A DNA stretch of 64,000 nt from the NCBI GenBank assembly GCA_964388085.1, contig CAYLZW010000002.1:15696-79695 (forward strand), given 5' to 3'. This DNA comes from CAYLZW01 sp964388085 (GTDB taxonomy: Bacteria > Myxococcota > UBA727 > CAYLZW01). The notes below the pieces were generated by a model. The model was not told the DNA's origin. It did no database searches and saw only the letters and a program-made list of their open reading frames with translations. Below are positions 25,043 through 33,374 of this stretch, piece after piece (the stretch's first letter is position 1; each line of letters opens with the position of its first letter). Made by a program: the position numbers and the translations under genes.

Positions 25043-27289
25043 TCACCCGCGGGGCGGCTTCTTTCGCTTCGGCGCCTTTGCCGGTGCGGCCGCCTCAGCG
25101 GTCTGTCGGAGCGCGCCGTGAAGGGTGATGCCGCCGTCGATGGAGATGGTCGAGTGCGTGGGCGTCAGAAGCGGCAGGTCCATGGCGCCCGACTCGTGGG
25201 AGCGCGCGGCGAGCGCCTCGAGCCACTGCGAGAGATGAGCGGCCGTGGCCACGCGAGCGATCGCGACCAGCGTCGCCTCGAGCTCAAGCTGCAGCGCTCT
25301 CGCCGACGAGAAGCGCGCGTCCGGCTCGCGGCTCACGCAGCGCGCGATGATGTCGTCCAGCGCGCCCGGCACATCGGGGCGCACGGAACGGACCGAGGGC
25401 ACCGGCTCGTTCAGCACCGCGAACATCGACATGTACTCGCTGTCGCGGCGGAACAGCGGCGTGCCGGTCAGCATCTCCCACAGCACCACGCCGACGGCCC
25501 AGAGGTCCGTGCGCCGATCGACGTCACCGCGCGCGGGGTCGATCTGCTCCGGCGCCATATAGATGACCTTGCCCTTCAGGTTCCCCGCGCGCGTCTCGAG
25601 CAGCGAGTGCGCCACCTTGGAGACGCCGAAGTCCGTGAGCTTCACGGCGCCGTTCAGGGACAACAGGACATTGTGCGGCGAGACGTCGCGGTGGACCAGC
25701 TCCAGCACCCTGCCGTCGTCATCGGCGCAGCTGTGCGCCGCGTGCAGGCCGGCACAGATATCGGACGCGATGCGACACGCCAGCTCGACGGGCAGCGCCA
25801 CGTCCAGGTGCTGCGCGGCGCTGATGACCGAGCGCAGGTCCCAGCCGTCGACGAGCTCCATGGCGATGAAGTAGCCGTCGTCGTCTTGGCCGAGATCGAA
25901 GATCTGCACGACGTTCGGGTGCGTGATGGCCGCCGCCACACGCGCCTCTTGCAGGAAGAGCTGAGAGAAGTGTTCGTTGGCTGCCAGCTCCGGCAGGATT
26001 CGCTTGAGCGCGACCTGCTTGACGAAGCCCTCGGGCCCCCGCTGCTTGGCGACGGAGACCTCCGCCATACCGCCGCGCCCGAGCGGTCGGACGGCCTCGT
26101 AGCGGGTGAGCGCGGAGCCGCTCAGCGTCCCCGTCGAGGGCGGCGCGCTCGCCGGCACACGGACGGCGCCGACGTCGGGCAGCGCTTCGCCGGGATGCGC
26201 TGCCAGGTAGGACATCACCGCGCTCGGCACGCGCTCGGCGAACAGGTCGAGGACCTCCGTGGCCCCAGCGGCGCTGTCGACCGGCCATGGGGCGCCGCAC
26301 GCGGGACAATTCGCGCGTGGCTCGCCGGCGTGCACAGGAGAACGATCCGTGGACGACCTCGCGAGCAACGCCTTCATCGCGATCGCGTCTAGCTCCAGGG
26401 TGACGAGCTTCGCACAGCTCGCGCACGACGACGACAGCAGCACGGTGGCGACGCGTCCCGCGAGCGCCGCCTGCAGCGGAGCGTTGCCCGTGTCCAGCAA
26501 CGAGAGCGGGACCCTCGCCCAATACACGTCCGCGTCCGCGCTCTCTGCGACGTCGAGCAGCCTGCTGCTGCCAGCGTCGTCGACGCTGGTGACGCCCGCC
26601 AGCACCACGAGCACGATCCCCTCGAACCCGTCCGCGAGGCGCCGGAGTCGCGCCTTCGACGACACGCAGCCCTGAAGCCACAGGGAGGTGACGAGGCCGG
26701 TCACCTCCTTTTGGGCACGAAAGGGAGCGGGCCGAGGCGACGTCGCCGCGCCGAGCGCGACGTCGACCAGCGCGTTCAGCGCCGACGGCAACGGCGGTGA
26801 GCCCTGCGTGCGCGCGAACGACAGGTAGGCCTCGGGCACGTCGTCGAGCTCGGCCTCGGCGCCACAGCGATGACAGCGCGCCACGGGGAGCGGCGCGCTC
26901 GGCTGCAGCACGCTCTTGCCCGGCGGCGTCCGCAGGTCCACGAGGAGGTCGGTCTCGACGTCGCACGCCTCACACACGTAGGGCAGATAGAAGCTGACGA
27001 GCGCGGCGCCTCCGGCGAAGCCGCCCACCATATTGAGCTGCGCCACGATCGCGGGGCGCGCGTGGATGATGCAGGCGTGCTCTACGTCGAGCGCGCCCAT
27101 GGCGGAGACCCATTCGCGCACGCCAAACGACGTGATGCGCCTCACCCCGTCGAGGTCGAAGACGACGAGGCCCGCCAGATCGCGCAGGTCCGCTCGCTGG
27201 AAGCTGGCGTCGAGCTCCCCCGCGATGTGGACGAGCGTGCCTCCCGGCAGCTTGCGCTTGTCGATGCGCAGCGTCTGGCTCGGCGCCAT
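25043..27289 (-). CDS. STAS/zinc-ribbon Ser/Thr protein kinase 1
   Basis: This protein has 748 residues from the ATG at 27289, two bases after the STAS gene stop. The start is supported by alignment with kinase 3 (both begin six residues before LRIDK). Residues 1-95 are STAS-like with TSFGVREW at the site corresponding to the phosphorylated Ser of SpoIIAA. A zinc-ribbon pair follows (CEAC at 106-109, CHRC at 139-142), then a second STAS-like region (about 190-265) and further CxxC pairs (289-292, 328-331). The kinase domain runs from about 395 to 680, with GRGGMAEV, the ALKR lysine, HRDVSPHN and DFGVSK all intact. There is no membrane helix, so it is a soluble Hanks-type kinase with a fused partner-switch module. 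A basic tail ends the protein. Confidence 0.85.
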   Translation of the reverse strand: MAPSQTLRIDKRKLPGGTLVHIAGELDASFQRADLRDLAGLVVFDLDGVRRITSFGVREWVSAMGALDVEHACIIHARPAIVAQLNMVGGFAGGAALVSFYLPYVCEACDVETDLLVDLRTPPGKSVLQPSAPLPVARCHRCGAEAELDDVPEAYLSFARTQGSPPLPSALNALVDVALGAATSPRPAPFRAQKEVTGLVTSLWLQGCVSSKARLRRLADGFEGIVLVVLAGVTSVDDAGSSRLLDVAESADADVYWARVPLSLLDTGNAPLQAALAGRVATVLLSSSCASCAKLVTLELDAIAMKALLARSSTDRSPVHAGEPRANCPACGAPWPVDSAAGATEVLDLFAERVPSAVMSYLAAHPGEALPDVGAVRVPASAPPSTGTLSGSALTRYEAVRPLGRGGMAEVSVAKQRGPEGFVKQVALKRILPELAANEHFSQLFLQEARVAAAITHPNVVQIFDLGQDDDGYFIAMELVDGWDLRSVISAAQHLDVALPVELACRIASDICAGLHAAHSCADDDGRVLELVHRDVSPHNVLLSLNGAVKLTDFGVSKVAHSLLETRAGNLKGKVIYMAPEQIDPARGDVDRRTDLWAVGVVLWEMLTGTPLFRRDSEYMSMFAVLNEPVPSVRSVRPDVPGALDDIIARCVSREPDARFSSARALQLELEATLVAIARVATAAHLSQWLEALAARSHESGAMDLPLLTPTHSTISIDGGITLHGALRQTAEAAAPAKAPKRKKPPRG

Positions 27290-27291
27290 CG

Positions 27292-27783
27292 TCAAGTGGA
27301 GGTACGTCCCGCCGACTCGTCGACGAAGGCGAGATACGACTCCGGCGTGTCGTCGAGCTGCATCTCGCCGCCGCACTCCGGACAGGGGGCGCACTCGTCG
27401 AGCGTCGGTCGTCGCCCCGGCTGCAGCTCGAGGGGGAGCGTACGCTCGTCGTCACACGCCTCACAGAAATAGGGCACGAGGATCGACGTCACCGCGGCGT
27501 CCCCCCGCATGGTCGCGATCATGCTGAGCTGCCGGACCATGACGGGCGAGCAGCGCTCGAGCTCGACCTTGGTGGCTTTGCTCGATAGGCGCTGCAGAAA
27601 GCCGATCCACTCGCGCACGCCACAGGAGTTGATGCGTTGGACCTCGGACAGGTTCAGCACCACGCGCTCTGTCGCCGCCGCGACGACACCCGAGAAGTCG
27701 GCCTCTTCCGTGATCTCGCCCCTCATGACGAATCGATGGGTCGCGCCGCTCTCCTCGAGGCTCCAGGTCAGACCGTCGGTCAC
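27292..27783 (-). CDS. Free-standing STAS / zinc-ribbon protein
   Basis: This 163-residue protein begins with GTG overlapping the kinase 2 stop (GTGA). Residues 1-105 are STAS-like with LNLSEVQRINSCGVREW, in which the Ser aligns with the phosphorylatable Ser of anti-anti-sigma factors. A four-Cys zinc ribbon follows (CEAC, then CPEC). The same STAS-plus-ribbon module forms the N-terminus of all three neighbouring kinases, so this is the detached version. It probably cycles between phosphorylated (by the GHKL proteins or kinases) and unphosphorylated (by a SpoIIE phosphatase) forms, as antagonists do in known partner switches. The zinc ribbon is an unusual addition to a STAS antagonist. Confidence 0.78.
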   Translation of the reverse strand: MTDGLTWSLEESGATHRFVMRGEITEEADFSGVVAAATERVVLNLSEVQRINSCGVREWIGFLQRLSSKATKVELERCSPVMVRQLSMIATMRGDAAVTSILVPYFCEACDDERTLPLELQPGRRPTLDECAPCPECGGEMQLDDTPESYLAFVDESAGRTST

Positions 27784-29924
27784 GGGACCTCCTCATCCGG
27801 TATGGACATCGTCACCTCCGGCCAGGCGTCGACCTCCGTCTGGGTCCGGTCGAAACCACGCTCTTCCTCGTCGTTCGGGAGGAGCGCGCCGTGCGGGGGC
27901 GTGAAGTCCAGGCGACGGATCTCCCCCTCAGCGTATCCCTGTCTCGCCAGCCCGTGCAGCCAGTGCGCCAGGTGTGCCGAGCTGGCCGGTTGGCCGATGT
28001 CGAGGAGCACGCGCTCGAGCGCGAGGTGGAGGTGGCGCGCCGTCTCGAAGCGATCCGTCGGCAAGCGCGCCGTCGCGCGACGGATGACGTCGACCAGCGA
28101 CGGGGGAACGTCCGGCCGCTTCTCCTCGATGGGCGGGATGTCAGCTTCGAGCGCGGCCCGCATGGAGGCCAGCTCTTCGTTGCGCCACAGCGCCGGGACG
28201 CCGGTGAGACACTCGTGCAGCACCAGGCCGGCGGCGAACACATCGACGCGGCGGTCCACCGCGCCGAGGGTGCCGTCGAGCTGCTCGGGAGAGATGTAGA
28301 TGACCTTGCCGCGCACCGTGCCCGGCCGGGTGCCGAGGTTCGCGCCGGCCGGCTTGGAGATGCCGAAGTCGGTCACCTTGACGCCGCCTTGCACCGAGAT
28401 GAGCACGTTGTCCGGCGAGACGTCTCGGTGAATGATCTCGAGGCGTCGGCCGTCCTCGCCGCGCGCCGAATGGGCGGCGTGCAGCCCGGCGGCGACGTCG
28501 CTGACGACGCGGCAGCACAGCTCGATGGGGAACGACCGCTTGAGCCGGCGGGCGTAGCGCAGCACGCTGCGCAGGTCCCACCCGCGCACGTACTCCATGG
28601 CGATGAAGTAGTCCGCGCCCTCTTGTCCGAGGTCGTGGATCTGCACCACGTTCGGGTGGGAGATGCGAGCGGAGAGGCGCGCCTCCCGCAGGAACATCTC
28701 GGAGAGCTCCGGATCGCGCGTGAGCTCGGGCAGCACGCGTTTGACGACGACGCGCTTCTTGAACCCGCCGGGACCGAGCACCTCGGCGAGCAGGACCTCG
28801 GCCATGCCGCCTCGCCCGATGCGGCGCACGATGCGGTAGCGCTCACCGATGCGCCCGGGTGCGCGCGCGGAAGCGGTGTCCTTCGGCTCGACGGGGGTCG
28901 GCTCGCCGCCGGGTCGATCGCGGAGATAGTCGGCGAGCTCGATCGGTGACTCGCCCGCCAGCAGGTCCTTCAACGTCGCCAGCATGTCCGCGGTCAGCCA
29001 CTCGGCGGCGCGTCCACCGCCGTCGACTCGAGCGATCTCCTGCGCGAGGATGCGCGCGTCGAACTCGAGCGTCTTCCGATGTGGCGGCGTCAGCAGCGCC
29101 GAGAGCACGCGACCGCGAAACGCCCGTACGCCCGCGGGTGGCAACGACTGCAGCAGAGCGAGCGAGACGCGCGCGAAGTACGCGTTGGTGCGCTCCGCCA
29201 GCTCTCGCAAGCGTTCGGCGCCGAGCTCGTCCATACCGGTGACACCCGCGCAGATGACGACGACGTGCCCCTCGAGCCCATCGAGCAGGCGCTTGGTGCG
29301 CAGGCGGCGATCGATGTGCCCGCCGATCCACAGCGCGGTGACGTCACCCTCGACCTCTTTGCGCAGCTGAAAGCTCGACGAGGGCGTCGCGCCCTCGAGC
29401 AAGCCGAGCAGACGGCTGACGGCGCGCGGCGGCGACGGCTCCGGCGCCGAGGACACGAACGAGAGATACGAGGAGGCGATGTCGTCGAGCTCCGCCGGCT
29501 CTTTGCAGCGCGGACAGGGCAGCGGTCTCGGCCCCCCGCGTCGAAGGGCGAGCACTGCCTCCTTCGCGCTCATCAGCACCTGCTGCTCGTGATCGCAGTG
29601 CTCGCAGATGTACGGCAGGTACAGGCTCAGCACCTCGCCACGCCCCACGAAGCCCGCCACCATGTTGAGCTGCGCGACGATGGCAGGGCGACAGCGGATG
29701 AGCCCGAGGAAGGAGGCGTCGATCGACTCGAGCGCGGCGATCCACTCGGGCACGCCGTAGCTCGTGACGCGCGTGACGCCGTCGAGATCGAGCACCACGG
29801 CGCCCTGCAGGTGGTCGAGCTTGTCGCGCGGGAAGCCCGCGCCGATGGTGCCGCTCAACGTCACCAGCGACACGCCGGGCGCCGGCGAGCTGACGATCGC
29901 TTCGAGTGAGGCGGGCGCCGTCAT
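27780..29924 (-). CDS. STAS/zinc-ribbon Ser/Thr protein kinase 2
   Basis: This protein has 714 residues. The ATG at 29924 overlaps the stop of the preceding GHKL gene by one base (TGATG). It has the same plan as kinases 1 and 3: STAS-like N-terminus (LDLDGVTRVTSYGVPEW), a ribbon CEHC...CPRC, and a second STAS-like stretch (EGDVTALWIGGHIDRR). It lacks the later CxxC pairs of the other two. The kinase domain has GRGGMAEV, VVKR, HRDVSPDN and DFGISK, so catalysis should be intact. A short tail carries a TQTE/T-rich acidic segment that could be a phosphorylation site. It is more diverged from kinases 1 and 3 than they are from each other. No membrane span. Confidence 0.85.
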   Translation of the reverse strand: MTAPASLEAIVSSPAPGVSLVTLSGTIGAGFPRDKLDHLQGAVVLDLDGVTRVTSYGVPEWIAALESIDASFLGLIRCRPAIVAQLNMVAGFVGRGEVLSLYLPYICEHCDHEQQVLMSAKEAVLALRRGGPRPLPCPRCKEPAELDDIASSYLSFVSSAPEPSPPRAVSRLLGLLEGATPSSSFQLRKEVEGDVTALWIGGHIDRRLRTKRLLDGLEGHVVVICAGVTGMDELGAERLRELAERTNAYFARVSLALLQSLPPAGVRAFRGRVLSALLTPPHRKTLEFDARILAQEIARVDGGGRAAEWLTADMLATLKDLLAGESPIELADYLRDRPGGEPTPVEPKDTASARAPGRIGERYRIVRRIGRGGMAEVLLAEVLGPGGFKKRVVVKRVLPELTRDPELSEMFLREARLSARISHPNVVQIHDLGQEGADYFIAMEYVRGWDLRSVLRYARRLKRSFPIELCCRVVSDVAAGLHAAHSARGEDGRRLEIIHRDVSPDNVLISVQGGVKVTDFGISKPAGANLGTRPGTVRGKVIYISPEQLDGTLGAVDRRVDVFAAGLVLHECLTGVPALWRNEELASMRAALEADIPPIEEKRPDVPPSLVDVIRRATARLPTDRFETARHLHLALERVLLDIGQPASSAHLAHWLHGLARQGYAEGEIRRLDFTPPHGALLPNDEEERGFDRTQTEVDAWPEVTMSIPDEEVP

Positions 29925-30889
29925 CAACCGGCCACGAAGACGTTGAAAGACTTCGGGCGCTCCGCGAAGTCGCGAAAGCGGCCGCGGATGTCGATGAGGC
30001 CGATCATCTCGGTGCGCCGTCGGGCGTCGATGTTGACGACGAGCTGGGAGCAAGACTCGTACACCGTGAACAGGCCGAGGCCGGCGCCGCCGGAGCGATC
30101 GCTTATCTGATCGTCTCCCCGACGGAAGCAGCGGCCCAGGTAGTCGACGATCGTGTTCGCGCCGAGGGAGCCGAAGGGGTCGCTGACCGCGCAGCCAAGC
30201 GTGCGCCCGTCCGACGAGAGCACCACCTCGATGCCCTCGCCGCGCTGCAACGACACAGGCTCCCCCCGCTTCAGGTGGGAGAAGCGCTCGGCGCCGTGCT
30301 CGTCGATGGGCGCGTTGTAGATGGCGTTCGTCGTCAGCTCGTCGACCACCGTACAGAAGAGCTCCACCATGCGGCTCTGCGTGCCGAGGGCCTCCGCCAG
30401 CGCGCGCGCCTGCTCGCGGATCGCGTCGCGCCCGCCGCTGTTGTCGAGCGTGAAGCGCAGGTGCGAGGCGCCCCAGGGGAAGTACTTCTCGATGCCGAAG
30501 ATCTCGTCACGCAGGATCTTCTGCACCGTGATGAGCAGCTCCTGCCCGTCGACCTCCTCGTGGCGGCCGAGCATGTTGCGCACGCCGAGCTCGCCGAACA
30601 GCACCGACAGAGCCTCCGGCCGGCGCACCGCCGAGCACAGCACGAGGCGTCCACGGTCGCGCTCTGCACAGAAGCGCTGAACGGACCGGGCCCGCTCCTG
30701 ATCGTCGAGAGCGTCGTAGTTCAACAGTACGAGGTCGAAGGCGCGCGCGGGAGCGTCCTCGACGCGCTCCACGGTGTCGACGTGAGGCACGATGGAGCGC
30801 AGCACGCGGGCCACCGAGCGCGCGTGCTGCTTGTCCGCATCTACCAGGAGCCCGGACAGCGCGCCGGGTTCCTCGGGGCTCGGCGGCAT
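29924..30889 (-). CDS. Pseudo-receiver + GHKL (HATPase_c) ATP-binding protein 2
   Basis: This 321-residue paralogue of the protein at 22862 starts at the ATG at 30889, two bases after the kinase 3 stop. The receiver-like domain (residues 12-125) keeps the acidic pair (VDAD, Asp17/Asp19), but the acceptor position is Asn57 (LVLLNYD), so it should not be phosphorylated in the usual way. The GHKL domain has DELTTNAIYNA, DPFGSL and GGAGLGLF. The segment EKYFPWGA before the ATPase and the RDFAERPKSFNVF C-terminus are nearly identical to paralogue 1, so these define the family. Probable role: RsbW-like kinase/antagonist of the STAS modules encoded on both sides. No sigma factor gene lies in the cluster, so the output is unknown. 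Confidence 0.75.
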   Translation of the reverse strand: MPPSPEEPGALSGLLVDADKQHARSVARVLRSIVPHVDTVERVEDAPARAFDLVLLNYDALDDQERARSVQRFCAERDRGRLVLCSAVRRPEALSVLFGELGVRNMLGRHEEVDGQELLITVQKILRDEIFGIEKYFPWGASHLRFTLDNSGGRDAIREQARALAEALGTQSRMVELFCTVVDELTTNAIYNAPIDEHGAERFSHLKRGEPVSLQRGEGIEVVLSSDGRTLGCAVSDPFGSLGANTIVDYLGRCFRRGDDQISDRSGGAGLGLFTVYESCSQLVVNIDARRRTEMIGLIDIRGRFRDFAERPKSFNVFVAG

Positions 30890-30891
30890 GG

Positions 30892-33096
30892 CTACTCCAG
30901 CTCCGTGTCGTGCTTGCGGACGCGGGTGTGGAGGCTCGCCACCGCCCGGGCGCGCGCGCTGCCGTCGATGGTGTCGGTGGCGTCGAGGCCGCCGGTCTCG
31001 TGCGTGGGCGTCAGCAGCGGCGCGGACAGCTCGCCGCCCTCGAGCGCCTTCTCGACGAGACCCTCGAGCCACTGCGCGAGGTGGGCCGACGTCGCGGCGC
31101 GGCCCATCCCCATGAGGGCCGTCTCGAGGCCGAGCTGCAGATCGCGAGCGCTGCGGAAGCGCTCGTCGTGCTCGCGCCGCAGGGCCTGCTCCACGAGCTG
31201 CTCGAGCGAGCGCGGGCAATCGGCGCGCCGCTCGCGCACGCGGGGGATGGCCGCGTTCAACACGGCGTGCATGGAGCTGTACTCACTGTCGCGACGAAAG
31301 AGCGGCTCCCCGACGAGGATCTCCCAGAGCACGAGCCCGGTCGCGAACACGTCGCTGCGCGCGTCCACCGGCCCGAGCTGTCCGTTGATCTGCTCCGGCG
31401 CCATGTAGACGACCTTGCCCTTCAGTTGCCCCGAGCGCGTCTGGAAGAACGAGTTCGCCACCTTCGAGACGCCGAAGTCCGTCAGCTTCACGGCGCCCGC
31501 GTTCGAGAGGAGGATGTTGTGCGGGCTCACGTCCCGGTGGACGATGCCGAGCGCGTTCCCCTCTTCGTCGGTGCAGGTGTGCGCGGCGTGGAGCCCCGCG
31601 CAGATGTCACTCGCGATGCGACAAGCGAGCTCGATGGGCACGCGCTGCTCGAGGCGACGAGCGGCCGTCAGCACGGTGCGCAGGTCCCAGCCCTTCACGT
31701 ACTCCATGGCGATGAAGTAGGCGTCGCCTTCCTGGCCGAGCTCGAAGATCTGCACGACGTTCGGGTGGGTGATGGCGGCGGCGACGCGCGCCTCCTGCAA
31801 CAACATCCCCGAGAACTGCTGGTGACGTGCGAACTCCGGCAGGATCTTCTTCAGCGCTACGCGCTTGACGAAGCCTTGTGGGCCACGCTGCGTCGCCAGG
31901 AACACCTCGGCCATGCCGCCGCGCCCGAGCAGGCGCACGCTCTCGTACTTCGAGAGCAGGGACTGGGTCTCGACCCGAGGGTTCGAGCCGCTGCTGGCCG
32001 TGCTGACCTCCGACGTCGACACGCCCGCGAGCGCGACGCCGGGGTGCGCGTCGAGGTACGCCTTGACGTCGAGCGGGATGGCGGGCGCCATCAACGCCAG
32101 CGCGCGCTGGACGCTCTCCGCGCGATCGGTGCGCAACACGGCGCTGCCGCACACCGCGCAGCCCAGCGCACCCCCGCCGACGTGCGCCTTCAACGTGCCG
32201 GCGTCGAGCTCGACGTCGATCGGTCCGCATTTGCCGCACGACGCGCGCACGAGGACGGTGGCGACGCGCCCCTTCGCGCGGGCGAGCGCGCTCTCATCCA
32301 GCATCCCGGCCACGCGGAGCGGCAGGCGCGCGAGATAGACCTCGGCGCCGCCGATGTGCATCAGCTCGTCGAGGCGGCGCTCGCCCCCGGGCGCGATCTC
32401 GGTGATGCCCGCCAGCACGGCCACGACCACGCCCTCGAGGCCGTCGACGAGGCGCTTGAAGCGGGACTTCTTGTCGATGGCGCCCTGCAGCCAGAAGCCG
32501 GTGACCTTGCCGTGCACCTCTTTCTGAACGGCGAGCTGCGCCGGTGCGTGCGCGGGCGCCTTCCCGAGCGCGCGATCGACGATTCCCTCCAGCTCACGCG
32601 CGAGCTTTGGCGGACGCTGGCTCGAGACGAACGAAAAGTACGCCTCGGGCGAGTCGTCGAACTCGGCCTCCTCGCCGCAAGCCTCGCAGCGGTGCACGGG
32701 CGCTTCGCCGCGCGCCACGTGCTCGTCGTCGTGACGCAGGTCGATCAGCACCTCGCTCTCGTGATCGCAGTGCTCGCAGAGGTACGGCAGGTACATGCTG
32801 ACCAGCGCGCCGTTCCCGGCGAACCCGGCCACCATGTTGAACTGCGAGACCAGCGCCGGCCGCGCGTTCACGAAGCAGTAGACGTCGGCCGCGAGGCTCC
32901 GGAGGGCGGCGACCCATTCGCGTACGCCGAAGGACGTAATGCGCCGAACCCCGTCGAGATCGACGACGACCGCGCCGGCGAGCCCGTCGACCATCGCCCG
33001 GCTGGCGAAGTCCGCGTCGATCTCGCCGGAGAGGCGCACGATGGCACCTCCCGGGACGGCGAGCTTGTCGATGCGAAGCTGTGGATCTTTCGGCAT
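30892..33096 (-). CDS. STAS/zinc-ribbon Ser/Thr protein kinase 3
   Basis: This protein has 734 residues. A TTG at 33120 is possible, but the ATG at 33096 aligns exactly with the start of kinase 1 (both place LRIDK at residues 7-11), so I prefer it. Order of parts: STAS-like domain with TSFGVREW, ribbon CEHC...CEAC, second STAS-like stretch (HGKVTGFWLQGAIDKK), CGKC and CAVC pairs, then a kinase with GRGGMAEV, ALKK, HRDVSPHN and DFGVSK. It is closest to kinase 1, including the SAPLLTPTHET-like tail, so the two are recent duplicates. It is the first gene of the seven-gene minus-strand run that continues through the GHKL, kinase 2, STAS, kinase 1, PilZ and GHKL genes. Confidence 0.83.
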   Translation of the reverse strand: MPKDPQLRIDKLAVPGGAIVRLSGEIDADFASRAMVDGLAGAVVVDLDGVRRITSFGVREWVAALRSLAADVYCFVNARPALVSQFNMVAGFAGNGALVSMYLPYLCEHCDHESEVLIDLRHDDEHVARGEAPVHRCEACGEEAEFDDSPEAYFSFVSSQRPPKLARELEGIVDRALGKAPAHAPAQLAVQKEVHGKVTGFWLQGAIDKKSRFKRLVDGLEGVVVAVLAGITEIAPGGERRLDELMHIGGAEVYLARLPLRVAGMLDESALARAKGRVATVLVRASCGKCGPIDVELDAGTLKAHVGGGALGCAVCGSAVLRTDRAESVQRALALMAPAIPLDVKAYLDAHPGVALAGVSTSEVSTASSGSNPRVETQSLLSKYESVRLLGRGGMAEVFLATQRGPQGFVKRVALKKILPEFARHQQFSGMLLQEARVAAAITHPNVVQIFELGQEGDAYFIAMEYVKGWDLRTVLTAARRLEQRVPIELACRIASDICAGLHAAHTCTDEEGNALGIVHRDVSPHNILLSNAGAVKLTDFGVSKVANSFFQTRSGQLKGKVVYMAPEQINGQLGPVDARSDVFATGLVLWEILVGEPLFRRDSEYSSMHAVLNAAIPRVRERRADCPRSLEQLVEQALRREHDERFRSARDLQLGLETALMGMGRAATSAHLAQWLEGLVEKALEGGELSAPLLTPTHETGGLDATDTIDGSARARAVASLHTRVRKHDTELE

Positions 33097-33374
33097 CTGT
33101 TTGGACGTCGACGGGGGCAACGAAGCGGCGCTTCATCCTCGCCTCCCCCCGTATCGTTGTCCAGGCGACCGCGTCGGGGTGAGACACGCGCACCGGCACC
33201 GGACGGCAGTGCGAGCGTTCCCCACAGCCGTTCCGCCACAGCGCGACAGGTTGCCCCCGTCGGCGAGCCGGGCCGTGAGCGTGCATGCCGTGCCAGGCGC
33301 CCGCGGAGCACGCAGCGGCTGGCGCGGTGTCTGCTTCGTTTGCGCTCACGTCATCACGACGCCGGGAGCCGCTC
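33097..33374. promoter_or_regulatory. Divergent intergenic region between kinase cluster and catabolic operon
   Basis: These 278 bases must carry the promoters of the seven-gene signalling run (minus) and of the four-gene catabolic operon (plus). I see no coding gene, no clear sigma-70 boxes and no long inverted repeat. A GGGAG ribosome site sits eight bases before the plus-strand ATG at 33375. The minus-strand gene has no good Shine-Dalgarno sequence. Confidence 0.3.
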
